From Kineosporiaceae bacterium SCSIO 59966 (GTDB lineage: Bacteria > Actinomycetota > Actinomycetes > Actinomycetales > SCSIO-59966), in NCBI GenBank assembly GCA_020881835.1, contig CP052876.1, positions 1,612,001 to 1,676,000 of the forward strand: a DNA stretch of 64,000 nt, written 5' to 3'. A program made the position numbers and the translations under genes. Numbering within the stretch: the stretch's first letter is position 1; each line of letters starts with the position of its first letter. A model generated the notes under the pieces. That model did no database searches. It was not told the origin of the DNA and was given only the letters and a program-made list of their open reading frames with translations. This document shows positions 1 to 8,180 of the stretch, piece after piece.

Positions 1-2742
1 ACCGGAGAGGAACCCGATGACGGAGTCGGGGACGTCGAACTGCTGGGGGTTCTCGGCGAACTCCGCCGGGTCGGCGCCGACGGCGACCAGGTGCAGGGCG
101 AGGTCGCCGACGACCTTGCTCGACGGGGTGACCTTGACCAGCCGGCCGAGGATCCGGTCAGCGGCGGCGTACATCTCCTCGATCTGCTCGAACTTCTCCC
201 CCAGGCCGAGCGCGATCGCCTGCTGGCGCAGGTTGGACAGCTGGCCGCCGGGGATCTCGTGGTCGTACACCCGGCCGGTCGGCGACGGCAGCCCGGACTC
301 GAACGGCGCGTAGACGCGGCGGACCGCCTCCCAGTACGGCTCGAGGTCCATGACCGCGCGCAGGTCGAACCCGGTGTCCCGCTCGGTGTGCGCCAGCGCG
401 GCGACCAGCGCGGACGCCGGCGGCTGGCTGGTCGTCCCCGCCATCGACGCGCTGGCGACGTCCACGGCGTCCACGCCAGCGTCGACGGCCGCGAGCAGGG
501 TCGCCAGCTGCCCGCCGGCGGTGTCGTGGGTGTGCAGGTGGACCGGCAGGTCGAAGCGCTCGCGCAGCGCGCCGACGAGGGTGCGGGCCGCCGGGGGCCG
601 CAGCAGCCCGGCCATGTCCTTGACGGCGAGCACGTGCGCGCCCGCCTCGACGATCTTCTCGGCCAGCCGCAGGTAGTAGTCGAGGGTGTAGAGCCGCTCG
701 CCGGGGTCGGTGAGGTCTGCGGTGTAGCACACGGCGACCTCGGCGACCGCCGTGCCGGTGGCGCGGACGGCGTCGATGGCCGGCCGCATCTGGTCGACGT
801 CGTTGAGGGCGTCGAAGATCCGGAACACGTCGATGCCGACCTCGGTCGCCTCCGCGACGAACGCGTCGGTCACCGCTGTCGGGTACGGGGTGTAGCCGAC
901 GGTGTTGCGGCCGCGCAGCAGCATCTGCAGGGCGAGGTTCGGCATCGCCTCGCGCAGCGCGGCCAGCCGCTCCCACGGGTCCTCCCCGAGGAAGCGCAGC
1001 GCCACGTCGTAGGTCGCCCCGCCCCAGCACTCCACGCTCCACAGGCCCGGCGTCGTCCGGGCGACGTAGGGCGCGACCGCGAGCAGGTCGCGGCTCCGTA
1101 CCCGGGTGGCCAGCAGCGACTGGTGGGCGTCGCGGAACGTCGTGTCGGTGACGGCCACCGCGGTCTGCTCCCGCAGCGCCCGGGCGAACCCCTCCGGCCC
1201 CAGGTCGCGCAACAGCTGGCGCGTACCCGCCGGCGGTTCGCGCTCCAGGTCGCACGGCGGCAGCTTCGTCGTCGGCGCGAGGGACGCGGGGGCGTCGCCG
1301 TGGGGCCGGTTGACCGTGACGTCCGCCAGCCAGGTCAGGAGCTTGGTCCCCCGGTCGGCCGGGGTGCGGGAGGTGAGCCGGTCGAGCCGTTCGTCGATGA
1401 ACGCCGTCGACAGCTCCCCGGCCAGGAACGCCGGCTCCTCGACGACCGCCTGCAGGAACGGGATGTTCGTCTGCACGCCGCGGATGCGGAACTCGGCCAG
1501 CGCGCGCCGAGCCCGACTGACCGCCGTCGGGAAGTCCCGGCCCCGGCAGGTGAGCTTGACGAGCATCGAGTCGAAGTGGGCGCTGATCTCGGCGCCGGTG
1601 TCCGCGGTCCCGCCGTCCAGCCGGACGCCGGCCCCGCCGGCCGATCGGTACGCGGTGATCTTCCCGGTGTCCGGCCGGAACCCGTTCGCGGGGTCCTCGG
1701 TGGTGATCCGGCACTGCAGGGCGGCGCCGTTGACCCGCAGGCTCTCCTGGGCGATGCCGAGGTCGGCGAGGCTCTCCCCGGACGCGATCCGCAGCTGGGA
1801 CTGGACGAGGTCGACGTCAGTGACCTCCTCGGTGACCGTGTGCTCGACCTGGATGCGCGGGTTCATCTCGATGAACACGTGCTGGCCGGCCCGCGGCCCC
1901 TCGGTCTCGACGAGGAACTCCACGGTGCCGGCGTTGACGTAGCCGAGCCGGCGCGCGAAGGCGACCGCGTCCCGGCACAGCGCGTCGCGCAGAGCGGGGT
2001 CCAGGTACGGTGCGGGCGCGATCTCGACGACCTTCTGGTGCCGGCGCTGCAACGAGCAGTCCCGCTCGAAGAGGTGAACCGTCTCGCCGGAGGCGTCGGC
2101 GAGCACCTGCACCTCGATGTGGCGGGGTCGTCCGACAGCCTGCTCGAGGAAGACGGTCGGGTCACCGAAGGCACCCTCCGCCTCGCGCATCGCCGTCGCC
2201 AACGCCTCCGGCAGCGCGCGCTCGTCGTCCACCCGGCGCATCCCCCGGCCCCCACCCCCGGCGACCGCCTTGACGAAGACCGGGAACCCGACGTCCGCGG
2301 CCGCGGCGAGCAGCTCGTCGACGTCCGCGGACGGCTGGCTGGACCGCAGCACCGGGATCCCCGCCTCGCGGGCCGCCGCGATCGCCCGGACCTTGTTGCC
2401 GGCCAGCTCCAGGACCCGCGGCGGCGGACCGACGAACGTGATCCCGGCGTCCTCGCACGCCTCGGCGAGCCGCGGGTTCTCCGACAGGAACCCGTAGCCG
2501 GGGTACACCGCGTCCGCCCCGGACTCCTGCGCCACCCGGACGATCTCCGCGACGTCCAGGTAGGCGCGCACCGGGTGGCCGCGCTCGCCGATGAGGTAGG
2601 ACTCGTCGGCCTTGATCCGGTGGACCGCGTTGCGGTCCTCGTAGGGGTACACCGCGACCGTACGGGCGCCCAGCTCGTAGGCCGCCCGAAAGGCGCGGAC
2701 GGCGATCTCGCCGCGGTTGGCGACCAGGACCTTGGTGAACAC
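1..2742 (-). CDS. pyc: Pyruvate carboxylase (partial, C-terminus beyond window)
   Basis: Biotin-dependent anaplerotic enzyme that carboxylates pyruvate to oxaloacetate in the cytosol. The frame is open for 914 codons from a GTG at 2742 (GAGGAGG just upstream) to base 1. The N-terminus MFTKVLVANRGEIAVRAFR is the biotin carboxylase start typical of pyruvate carboxylase, and ATP-grasp sequence follows to about residue 450. The carboxyltransferase barrel shows HVLAVKDMAGLL (metal-site lysine region) and LPVHLHTHDTAGG, and the visible end reads PDSVIGFLSG. Family length is about 1130 residues, so the last 200 or so, including the biotinyl AMKM domain, lie outside the window. Long ORFs on the opposite strand are GC-bias artefacts. 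No neighbour shares its strand closely; the next gene diverges 63 bp away. Confidence 0.96.
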   Translation of the reverse strand, partial: MFTKVLVANRGEIAVRAFRAAYELGARTVAVYPYEDRNAVHRIKADESYLIGERGHPVRAYLDVAEIVRVAQESGADAVYPGYGFLSENPRLAEACEDAGITFVGPPPRVLELAGNKVRAIAAAREAGIPVLRSSQPSADVDELLAAAADVGFPVFVKAVAGGGGRGMRRVDDERALPEALATAMREAEGAFGDPTVFLEQAVGRPRHIEVQVLADASGETVHLFERDCSLQRRHQKVVEIAPAPYLDPALRDALCRDAVAFARRLGYVNAGTVEFLVETEGPRAGQHVFIEMNPRIQVEHTVTEEVTDVDLVQSQLRIASGESLADLGIAQESLRVNGAALQCRITTEDPANGFRPDTGKITAYRSAGGAGVRLDGGTADTGAEISAHFDSMLVKLTCRGRDFPTAVSRARRALAEFRIRGVQTNIPFLQAVVEEPAFLAGELSTAFIDERLDRLTSRTPADRGTKLLTWLADVTVNRPHGDAPASLAPTTKLPPCDLEREPPAGTRQLLRDLGPEGFARALREQTAVAVTDTTFRDAHQSLLATRVRSRDLLAVAPYVARTTPGLWSVECWGGATYDVALRFLGEDPWERLAALREAMPNLALQMLLRGRNTVGYTPYPTAVTDAFVAEATEVGIDVFRIFDALNDVDQMRPAIDAVRATGTAVAEVAVCYTADLTDPGERLYTLDYYLRLAEKIVEAGAHVLAVKDMAGLLRPPAARTLVGALRERFDLPVHLHTHDTAGGQLATLLAAVDAGVDAVDVASASMAGTTSQPPASALVAALAHTERDTGFDLRAVMDLEPYWEAVRRVYAPFESGLPSPTGRVYDHEIPGGQLSNLRQQAIALGLGEKFEQIEEMYAAADRILGRLVKVTPSSKVVGDLALHLVAVGADPAEFAENPQQFDVPDSVIGFLSG

Positions 2743-2788
2743 TGCGCCTCCTCGGGACCGGCTCCGGTCCGCGGAGGCTACCGAGGTA

Positions 2789-2802
2789 CCTGGTAGACCA
2801 GG
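2789..2802. promoter_or_regulatory. Operator-like palindrome CCTGGT-AG-ACCAGG
   Basis: A perfect 6-bp inverted repeat with a 2-base centre lies in the 63-bp divergent gap between pyc and the F420-type gene and overlaps the region just before the latter's ATG at 2806. TGGT/ACCA arms resemble sites of GntR-type repressors. Binding is inference only; no regulator is encoded beside it. Confidence 0.3.
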
Positions 2803-2805
2803 AAC

Positions 2806-3270
2806 ATGGCACGCACGATCGCAACCAGCACCACCGTCGACCGCGAGGGTCTGCTGGAGTTCGCTCGCACCCGGCACCACGCGGTGCTGCTGACCCGTCG
2901 CCGCGACGGATCCCCCCAGGCGTCCCCGGTGACCTGCGGGGTTGACTCCGAGGGCCGGTTCGTCGTGTCGACCTACCCGGAGCGGGCCAAGACGACGAAC
3001 GCCCGCCGCGACCCGCGGGTCTCCCTCGTCGTGCTGTCCGACGACTGGGACGGTCCGTGGGTGCAGGTCGACGGCACCGCCGAGGTCCTCGACATGCCCG
3101 CCGCCATCGAGCCGCTCGTCGAGTACTTCCGCTCCATCTCCGGTGAGCACCCCGACTGGGAGGAGTACCGGGAGGCGATGCGCCGGCAGGGCAAGTCGCT
3201 GATCCGGGTCACGCCGCAGCGCTGGGGCCCGGTCGCCACCGGCGGGTTCCCGGCCAGGCTGGCCGACTGA
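2806..3270 (+). CDS. PPOX-class F420-dependent oxidoreductase
   Basis: A 154-aa split-barrel flavin/F420 protein of the Rv1155-like PPOX family. These small homodimeric enzymes reduce diverse substrates with F420H2. Typical features are an N-terminal helix, HHAVLLTRRRDGSPQASPV (first strands of the barrel), the segment RFVVSTYPERAKTTNARRDPR with the cofactor-phosphate-binding basic residues, and a C-terminal strand LIRVTPQRWGPV. Length matches the family. The ATG at 2806 is preceded by a weak AGGAA. It stands alone and is divergent from pyc. The substrate cannot be told from sequence; FMN rather than F420 use is possible. Confidence 0.85.
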   Translation: MARTIATSTTVDREGLLEFARTRHHAVLLTRRRDGSPQASPVTCGVDSEGRFVVSTYPERAKTTNARRDPRVSLVVLSDDWDGPWVQVDGTAEVLDMPAAIEPLVEYFRSISGEHPDWEEYREAMRRQGKSLIRVTPQRWGPVATGGFPARLAD

Positions 3271-3319
3271 CACCCTGCTGCGGGCGAGGCTCAGTGCCGG
3301 CTCCGCGGGTCGGGTGCGC

Positions 3320-4324
3320 CTAGTGCTGCGTCCACGCCTCGCTCTGGGTCAGCCGCAGCAGGTACACCAACGGGGGCAGGACGATGACGCCGGCCAGGAC
3401 GGCCACGAGCAGGAGCGCACGCATGGTCGCCGGGGCCCCGGCCGCCTGCTCGATGGTCAGCTCGTCGACGAGCAGCCACGGGTACTGCGCGACGCCCCAC
3501 CCGAGGATGACGGCCACCACCGCGCCGACGGCGCCGGCACGCGCGGCGGCGTACCGTCGACGAAGAAGGAGCACCAGGCCCGCGGTCCCGGCGACGACAG
3601 AGGCCACGATCAGGGGAGCCCCGCGGGTGACGAGGCCCTCGGCGAGCGTCGGTGCGTCGTCCGCGATCGGGAGCAGGACGCCCACGGCCAGCACGCCCGT
3701 CACACCGCCGACGACGAGGGTGCGCAGGCGCAGTCTCTCGGCAAGGTCCTCTCGGCCGGCGCGGGCCGCGTCGGCGGTCAGGAAGGTGCCGGCGAGGAAG
3801 GCGCAGGACGCCACGGTGAGGACGCCGATCAGCAACGAGGTGGGGTTCAGCCAGGACGACCACGCATCGCCCCCGCCGTCGGCGGGCACCCGGCCGGAGG
3901 CGATCGAGCCTGCCACGGTGCCGAGGAAGAACGGGGCGACCAAGGACGAGGAGGCGAACAGGGCTCCGTGCAGCCGCGCCTCGGCCAGGGTGGCCGAGTA
4001 CTTGCGGAAGGCGAAGCTCGCCCCTCTCAGCACGATGCCCAGCAGTGCGAGCAGGAGCGGCACGAAGAGCGTGGTCATGGCAGCAGCGAACGCCGTGGGG
4101 AACCCCGTCCACAACATGACGATCACGTAGATCAACCACACGTGGTTGGCCTCCCAGACGGGTCCGATGCTGTGGTCGACCTGGGTGCGCAGCTCCGCGC
4201 CCCGCTCGGCGCTGCCTGCGGTGAGGTCGTAGAAGCCCGAGCCGAAGTCGGCGCCTCCGAGAACGGCGTAGGCGATCACGCCGAGGAACATCGCGGCCGC
4301 AACCGCTACCGCCACCGTTGTCAT
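3320..4324 (-). CDS. cydB: Cytochrome bd ubiquinol/menaquinol oxidase subunit II
   Basis: Membrane partner of CydA in the terminal bd oxidase, which oxidises quinol and reduces oxygen with high affinity. The 334-aa protein starts MTTVAVAVAAAMFLGVIAYAV and continues with LGGADFGSGFYDL and IGPVWEANHVWLIYVIVMLW, all hallmarks of CydB. Several further hydrophobic helices follow and the length is normal. Its ATG (4324-4322) overlaps the cydA TGA in an ATGA, so translation is coupled. Downstream it converges with the F420-type gene. No cydDC assembly genes lie in this window. Confidence 0.95.
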   Translation of the reverse strand: MTTVAVAVAAAMFLGVIAYAVLGGADFGSGFYDLTAGSAERGAELRTQVDHSIGPVWEANHVWLIYVIVMLWTGFPTAFAAAMTTLFVPLLLALLGIVLRGASFAFRKYSATLAEARLHGALFASSSLVAPFFLGTVAGSIASGRVPADGGGDAWSSWLNPTSLLIGVLTVASCAFLAGTFLTADAARAGREDLAERLRLRTLVVGGVTGVLAVGVLLPIADDAPTLAEGLVTRGAPLIVASVVAGTAGLVLLLRRRYAAARAGAVGAVVAVILGWGVAQYPWLLVDELTIEQAAGAPATMRALLLVAVLAGVIVLPPLVYLLRLTQSEAWTQH

Positions 4325-5733
4325 GGCCGCGGCCCCTCGACGTCCGGCTGGTGACCGACCCGAGGAGCCGGAGCGTACGGGCTCGGCAGGTCCTCCTCGC
4401 CCTCGCGCCAGCGCCGGGCCATGGACCGCAGGACCAGGACGGCTCCGATCGTCATCGCCGTGTACACGACCGCAGTCGTGCCGAGCAGCCACCAGACCCC
4501 GTAGGAGTTGGGACCTGCCGCGTCCGTGGTCCTCAGGATGCCGTACACCGTCCACGGCTGCCGTCCGACCTCGGTGGCGACCCAGCCGGCCTCGAGCGCG
4601 ACGACGGCCAGCGGACCGGTGACGGCGACGAACCGCAGGAACCACGTGCGCTCCAGGAGATCCTGGCGCCTCCAGCGCAGGAACCAGAACAGCACCACGG
4701 CGAGGGCGAGGAGCGTGCCGATGCCGACCATCGTCTGGAACGACCAGTGCACGATGTTGACCGGTGGCCAGTTCTCCGGGGGGATCGTGTCCAGCCCTGG
4801 CACCGGCTCGGTCAACGACCCTCTGGCGATGACCGAGCCGAGGACCGGGATGTCCACGGCCCCCTTGACCTCGCCGTCCACGAGCACACCGCCGATCCGT
4901 AGCGGCGACGGGCTCTCGGTCGTGGTCGCGAGCTCGAAGGCGGCCAGCTTCGCCGGCTGGCGGTCGACGAGGTCGGTGCCGAGCACGTGGCCGGCGAAGG
5001 GCTGGATGACCGCGGCGACGCTGGCGAAGGCGAACGGGATGATGAAGCCGACCCGGTGGTGCTCGTCGCGGCGGCCCCGGAGCATCCCGACGGCGTACAC
5101 GCCGGCGACGGCGAAGCCGACGACCATGTACGCGGCCAGCCACATGTGGAAGAACTGCGGCACGGCGATGTCGTTGAACATCGCCGCCCAGGGGTCGACG
5201 TCGGTGACCTCGCCGTCGACGATGCGAAACCCTGCCGGGGCGTTCATCCACGCGTTGACCGAGATCACGCAGAACGTGCCCACCACGCCGGCGACCGTCA
5301 TGGGGACCAGCATGAGCAGGTGCAGCCGTGCCGGCATGCGCCCCCAGCCGTACAGGTAGATGCCGATGAAGATCGCCTCGACGAAGAACGAGAGACCCTC
5401 GAGCGCGAAGGCCAGACCGAGGACGTCGCCGAACCGGCCCATCAGCCCCGGCCACAGCAGCCCCATCTCGAAGCTGAGCACCGTCCCGGAGACGGCCCCC
5501 ATGGCGAACAGGACGGCCGACACCTTGGCCCAGCGCTGCGCAAGCCGCAGCCCGGTAGCGCTGTCCCGGTACACGCCACGCCAGTGGGCGACGAAGATGA
5601 TCGCCGGGAAAGCCACTCCGAAGCAGGCCAGGATGATGTGCCACCCCAGCGACAACGCCATCTGCTGACGCGCCGGCAGCAGACCCGCCGGATCCGTGAC
5701 GGTCTCGGCGAGAAGGGCCAGTGTCGGCTCCAT
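4321..5733 (-). CDS. cydA: Cytochrome bd oxidase subunit I
   Basis: Haem-bearing subunit of the bd oxidase (haems b558, b595 and d). The 470-aa multi-helix protein keeps the haem ligands: a GWH histidine at residue 32, FFHMW at about 196, and the FQTMVGIG methionine at about 335. GRQPW lies near residues 390-394. The loop between helices 6 and 7 is short, as in the cyanide-insensitive/short-Q-loop branch. The start ATG at 5733 precedes MEPTLALL; the first helix follows at about residue 24. It is the first gene of a two-gene operon, with a 60-bp gap to the ligase gene upstream on the same strand, in which I see no clear Rex-type site. Confidence 0.95.
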   Translation of the reverse strand: MEPTLALLAETVTDPAGLLPARQQMALSLGWHIILACFGVAFPAIIFVAHWRGVYRDSATGLRLAQRWAKVSAVLFAMGAVSGTVLSFEMGLLWPGLMGRFGDVLGLAFALEGLSFFVEAIFIGIYLYGWGRMPARLHLLMLVPMTVAGVVGTFCVISVNAWMNAPAGFRIVDGEVTDVDPWAAMFNDIAVPQFFHMWLAAYMVVGFAVAGVYAVGMLRGRRDEHHRVGFIIPFAFASVAAVIQPFAGHVLGTDLVDRQPAKLAAFELATTTESPSPLRIGGVLVDGEVKGAVDIPVLGSVIARGSLTEPVPGLDTIPPENWPPVNIVHWSFQTMVGIGTLLALAVVLFWFLRWRRQDLLERTWFLRFVAVTGPLAVVALEAGWVATEVGRQPWTVYGILRTTDAAGPNSYGVWWLLGTTAVVYTAMTIGAVLVLRSMARRWREGEEDLPSPYAPAPRVGHQPDVEGPRP

Positions 5734-5793
5734 GAGGCGCGACGATATGGGGCCGTCCGTGGCTCCGCACTTCGTCCTGACTCGACCCGAGTG

Positions 5794-7281
5794 CTACGGA
5801 ACCGGCCAGGTGTGTACGGGTTCGTTGCTGTGCATGTGCTCGCAGTACAGCCGCAGCATGCCGGTGAGCGCCTCGGCGCGGTCGGCCCCGCGGTCCTCCA
5901 GCGCCTGCACCGTCTCGGTCTGCCAGACAGCGCCGTTGCGTCCGGTCTTCGCCCGGGCCTCGATGACACCCAGGTAGCGGTCGCGCACTTCCGGAGCGAC
6001 ACCCCACCGTTCCAGCCCCTCGTGCGCCATCGGCAGCAGCCGGCGCAGGACGAGCTCGTCCGGGGTCACCTCACCGAGGCCGGGCCAGTAGACCGAGGCG
6101 TCCATGCCCTGGCGCGCGCAGTTGAGAAAGTTCTCCTCCGCCGTTCCGAAGGTCATCTTGGTCCAGACCGGCCGGTCCTCCTCGGCGAGTACTCGTAGCG
6201 CCCCGTAGTAGAACGCCGCGTTGGCCAGCACGTCGACGACGGTGGGGCCGGCGGGCAGCGCCCGGTTCTCCACCCGCAGGTGCGGCCGGCCGTCGACGAG
6301 GTCGTAGACCGGCCGGTTCCACCGGTACACCGTGCCGTTGTGCAGCCGCAGCTCCTGCAGCCGGGGCGCACCGCCGGCGTCCAGGACGGCCATCGGGTCC
6401 TCGTCGGTGACCTCCGGCAGCAGGGAGGGGAAGTAGCGCACGTTCTCCTCGAACAGGTCGAAGATCGAGGTGATCCACCGCTCCCCGAACCACACCCGTG
6501 GGCGCACCCCCTGGTTGCGCAGCTCGTCCGGGCGGGTGTCGGTCGCCTGGGTGAAGGCCTCGATCCGGGTCTCGTCCCACAGCCGGCGACCGAAGAAGTA
6601 CGGCGAGTTCGCACCGAGCGCGATCTGCGGCGCGAGCAGCACCTGCGCCGCGTTCCAGCTCGCGGCGAAGTCGGCCGGGGACACCTGCACGTGCAGCTGC
6701 ACGCTGGTGCACGCCGACTCCGGGGCGATGGACTTCGAGTAGAGGGTCAGCCGCTCGGCACCGGGACCCTCACCGGCGATGTCGATGAGCAGGTCCTCCC
6801 CGCGGGCGGTGGAGATGGCGGCGTCCAGGGCGGCGTACCGGGGCGACGTCGTCATCCACTCGCCCTCGAAGTGCTCCGGCATCACCGTCGGCAGGATGCC
6901 GGTCATGACGATGTGGGAGCCGGCCTGCTCGGCCTTGGCCTCGGCGGCGTTGAGGGACTCCCGCAGGTGGTCCTCGAGGTCCAGCGCGGCCCGTCCCGGC
7001 AGCGGCCGGGGAGCGACGTTGAGCTCGATGTTGTACGCGCCGATCTCGGTCTGGTACCGCTCGTCGGCGATCCGCTCGAGGACCTCGACGTTCGTGAAGG
7101 CGGGCTGGTAGTCCGCGTCGACGAGGTTGAGCTCGATCTCCATGCCGGTCATCGGCCGCTCGACGTCGAAGGTGGACCGGGCGAGCATCTGCTCGAAGAC
7201 GTCCAGGCAGAGCTGGACCTTCTCTCGGTAGCGCTGTCGCTGCTCGCGGGAGAACTCCCGGCCGCTGACCTCGTCGCCCAC
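5794..7281 (-). CDS. GCS2-type glutamate-cysteine ligase family protein
   Basis: A carboxylate-amine ligase of the GCS2 superfamily (ATP-dependent joining of glutamate to an amine such as cysteine). About 495 aa. Family marks are TGMEIELNLVD with the metal-binding glutamates, IGAYNIELNVAPRPL, ACTSVQLHVQVSP, RPRVWFGERWITSIFDLFEE and HLRVENRALPAGPT. The GTG at 7281 was chosen because GGAGG sits 6 bases upstream and because homologs begin with a short VGxEVSxxxFxxEQRQRYREKV stretch; the frame stays open further upstream but with low-quality sequence. It is not next to mycothiol or ergothioneine genes, so the actual product is uncertain. Its promoter region holds repeat cluster 1. Confidence 0.85.
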   Translation of the reverse strand: MGDEVSGREFSREQRQRYREKVQLCLDVFEQMLARSTFDVERPMTGMEIELNLVDADYQPAFTNVEVLERIADERYQTEIGAYNIELNVAPRPLPGRAALDLEDHLRESLNAAEAKAEQAGSHIVMTGILPTVMPEHFEGEWMTTSPRYAALDAAISTARGEDLLIDIAGEGPGAERLTLYSKSIAPESACTSVQLHVQVSPADFAASWNAAQVLLAPQIALGANSPYFFGRRLWDETRIEAFTQATDTRPDELRNQGVRPRVWFGERWITSIFDLFEENVRYFPSLLPEVTDEDPMAVLDAGGAPRLQELRLHNGTVYRWNRPVYDLVDGRPHLRVENRALPAGPTVVDVLANAAFYYGALRVLAEEDRPVWTKMTFGTAEENFLNCARQGMDASVYWPGLGEVTPDELVLRRLLPMAHEGLERWGVAPEVRDRYLGVIEARAKTGRNGAVWQTETVQALEDRGADRAEALTGMLRLYCEHMHSNEPVHTWPVP

Positions 7282-7468
7282 GCTCGACCTCCAGTGCCCC
7301 GGCGCTCTCCCGGACCGAGTTGTCCGGCGTCCCCTAGCCTGCCGGTCGGGCGCAGTCTCCACACCTCGGACTGCCACCTCGGCGGGCCCCTCGCGTGACG
7401 ACGTCCACGCCACGGCGGTTCGGCCGCCAGGTTGGGGGTGTCGGCCGTGTCAGCACACAACCGGGCAG

Positions 7469-7532
7469 CACAGAATGCTGGGTTCGTCACCCATCTGCCG
7501 GCGTGTTGCGCCAACAACCCAGCACTCTGTGG
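7469..7532. repeat. 62-bp palindromic element, copy A (inverted orientation)
   Basis: Begins CAGAATGCTGGGTT and ends AACCCAGCACTCTG, so its ends are inverted repeats of about 14 bp with one mismatch. Read on the minus strand it aligns with copies at 44528 and 53406 through a shared inner GGCGCAACACGCCGGC-like block. It lies in the divergent gap between the ligase and HAD genes, directly left of two 22-bp repeats. Confidence 0.75.
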
Positions 7533-7550
7533 CCGTGGCCGGCCGCGGAG

Positions 7551-7603
7551 GGTGGCGGGATTGCATGATCACGGCGAGAGGGGTGGCGGGATTGCATGAT
7601 CAC
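7551..7603. repeat. 22-bp repeat cluster 1 (two right-facing copies)
   Basis: Copies at 7551-7572 and 7582-7603 read GGTGGCGGGATTGCATGATC followed by AC. They are part of a 13-copy family in this window. The 337-bp gap 7282-7618 contains this cluster, the 62-bp element, and presumably the promoters of both divergent genes; I see nothing else in it. Confidence 0.9.
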
Positions 7604-7618
7604 GGGGAGAGGGGGGCG

Positions 7619-8098
7619 GTGGTGCTGGACCTGGACGGCGTGCTCGCCGACACCCGCCACCGGATGCACTACCTGACCGGACGGCGCAAGGACTGGGACG
7701 GCTTCTTCGCCGCCGCCGTCGACGACCCGGTGCACCCCGAGGGACTCGCCGTGGCCCGCGAGGCGCTCGCCCGCGGCAGCACCGTGGTCTACCTGTCCGG
7801 CCGCCCCGAGCACCTGCGCCGTGACACGGTGGACTGGCTGCGCTCGGTGGACGCGCCGGACGGGGAGCTGCTGCTGCGCCCCGAAGGCGACCGCCGGCCC
7901 GCCCGGCTGGTCAAGGTCGAGGCACTTCGCCGCCTGGCCGACCGCTACCGGCTGGACGTCCTCGTCGACGACGACCCGGACGTAGTCGACGCCGTCCGGT
8001 CGGCTCGACCGCCACTGGTGGCGCAGGTGCTCCTCGCCGACTGGCAGCCGCGGCAGGCGACGCTCCACGAGGCCCAGGAGGAGGACGGCCGCACCTGA
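7619..8098 (+). CDS. HAD-superfamily phosphatase (polynucleotide-kinase phosphatase-like)
   Basis: A 159-aa haloacid-dehalogenase fold hydrolase. Motif I is VVLDLDGVLADT at the N-terminus, motif II is VVYLSGRPE, motif III is a KVEAL lysine, and motif IV is VLVDDDPDVVDA. The small size and the LSGRPE form resemble the 3'-phosphatase domain of polynucleotide kinases, so the substrate may be a phosphorylated nucleic acid end or small phosphoester. GTG 7619 or GTG 7622 are both possible; the AGAGGGG just after repeat cluster 1 would act as ribosome binding site. Reading further upstream would translate the repeats themselves, which is unlikely. It converges on gcvP with a strong hairpin between. 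Confidence 0.8.
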   Translation: MVLDLDGVLADTRHRMHYLTGRRKDWDGFFAAAVDDPVHPEGLAVAREALARGSTVVYLSGRPEHLRRDTVDWLRSVDAPDGELLLRPEGDRRPARLVKVEALRRLADRYRLDVLVDDDPDVVDAVRSARPPLVAQVLLADWQPRQATLHEAQEEDGRT

Positions 8099-8162
8099 CG
8101 ATCTCTGGAGGCCTTCCGGGGTCTCAGCCACCTTCGAGACCCCGGAAGGCCTCCAGAGATCG
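8099..8162. terminator. Bidirectional hairpin terminator, 27-bp perfect stem
   Basis: Left arm 8099-8125 and right arm 8136-8162 are perfect inverted repeats with a 10-base loop, placed between the convergent HAD gene (stop at 8098) and gcvP (stop at 8181). The position and stem strength fit a terminator for both directions. There is no clear U-tract, as is common in GC-rich actinobacteria. Confidence 0.8.
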
Positions 8163-8180
8163 GGTCAGTCAGAGACCGGG

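Noticed and set aside
91-2796. 901-aa open frame on the plus strand
   Set aside because: Antisense to pyruvate carboxylase, whose minus-strand frame shows all family motifs. The plus frame is a GC-bias shadow with Arg/Gly/Val-rich, featureless sequence.
3320-6007. 895-residue open frame covering both cyd genes
   Set aside because: Only its last 334 residues are CydB; the rest is out-of-frame reading of cydA, which has its own clear frame.
7475-7618. N-terminal extension of the HAD protein through the repeats
   Set aside because: It would translate two 22-bp repeats and the 62-bp element, and a good start with AGAGGGG lies right before the conserved DLDGVLADT motif.
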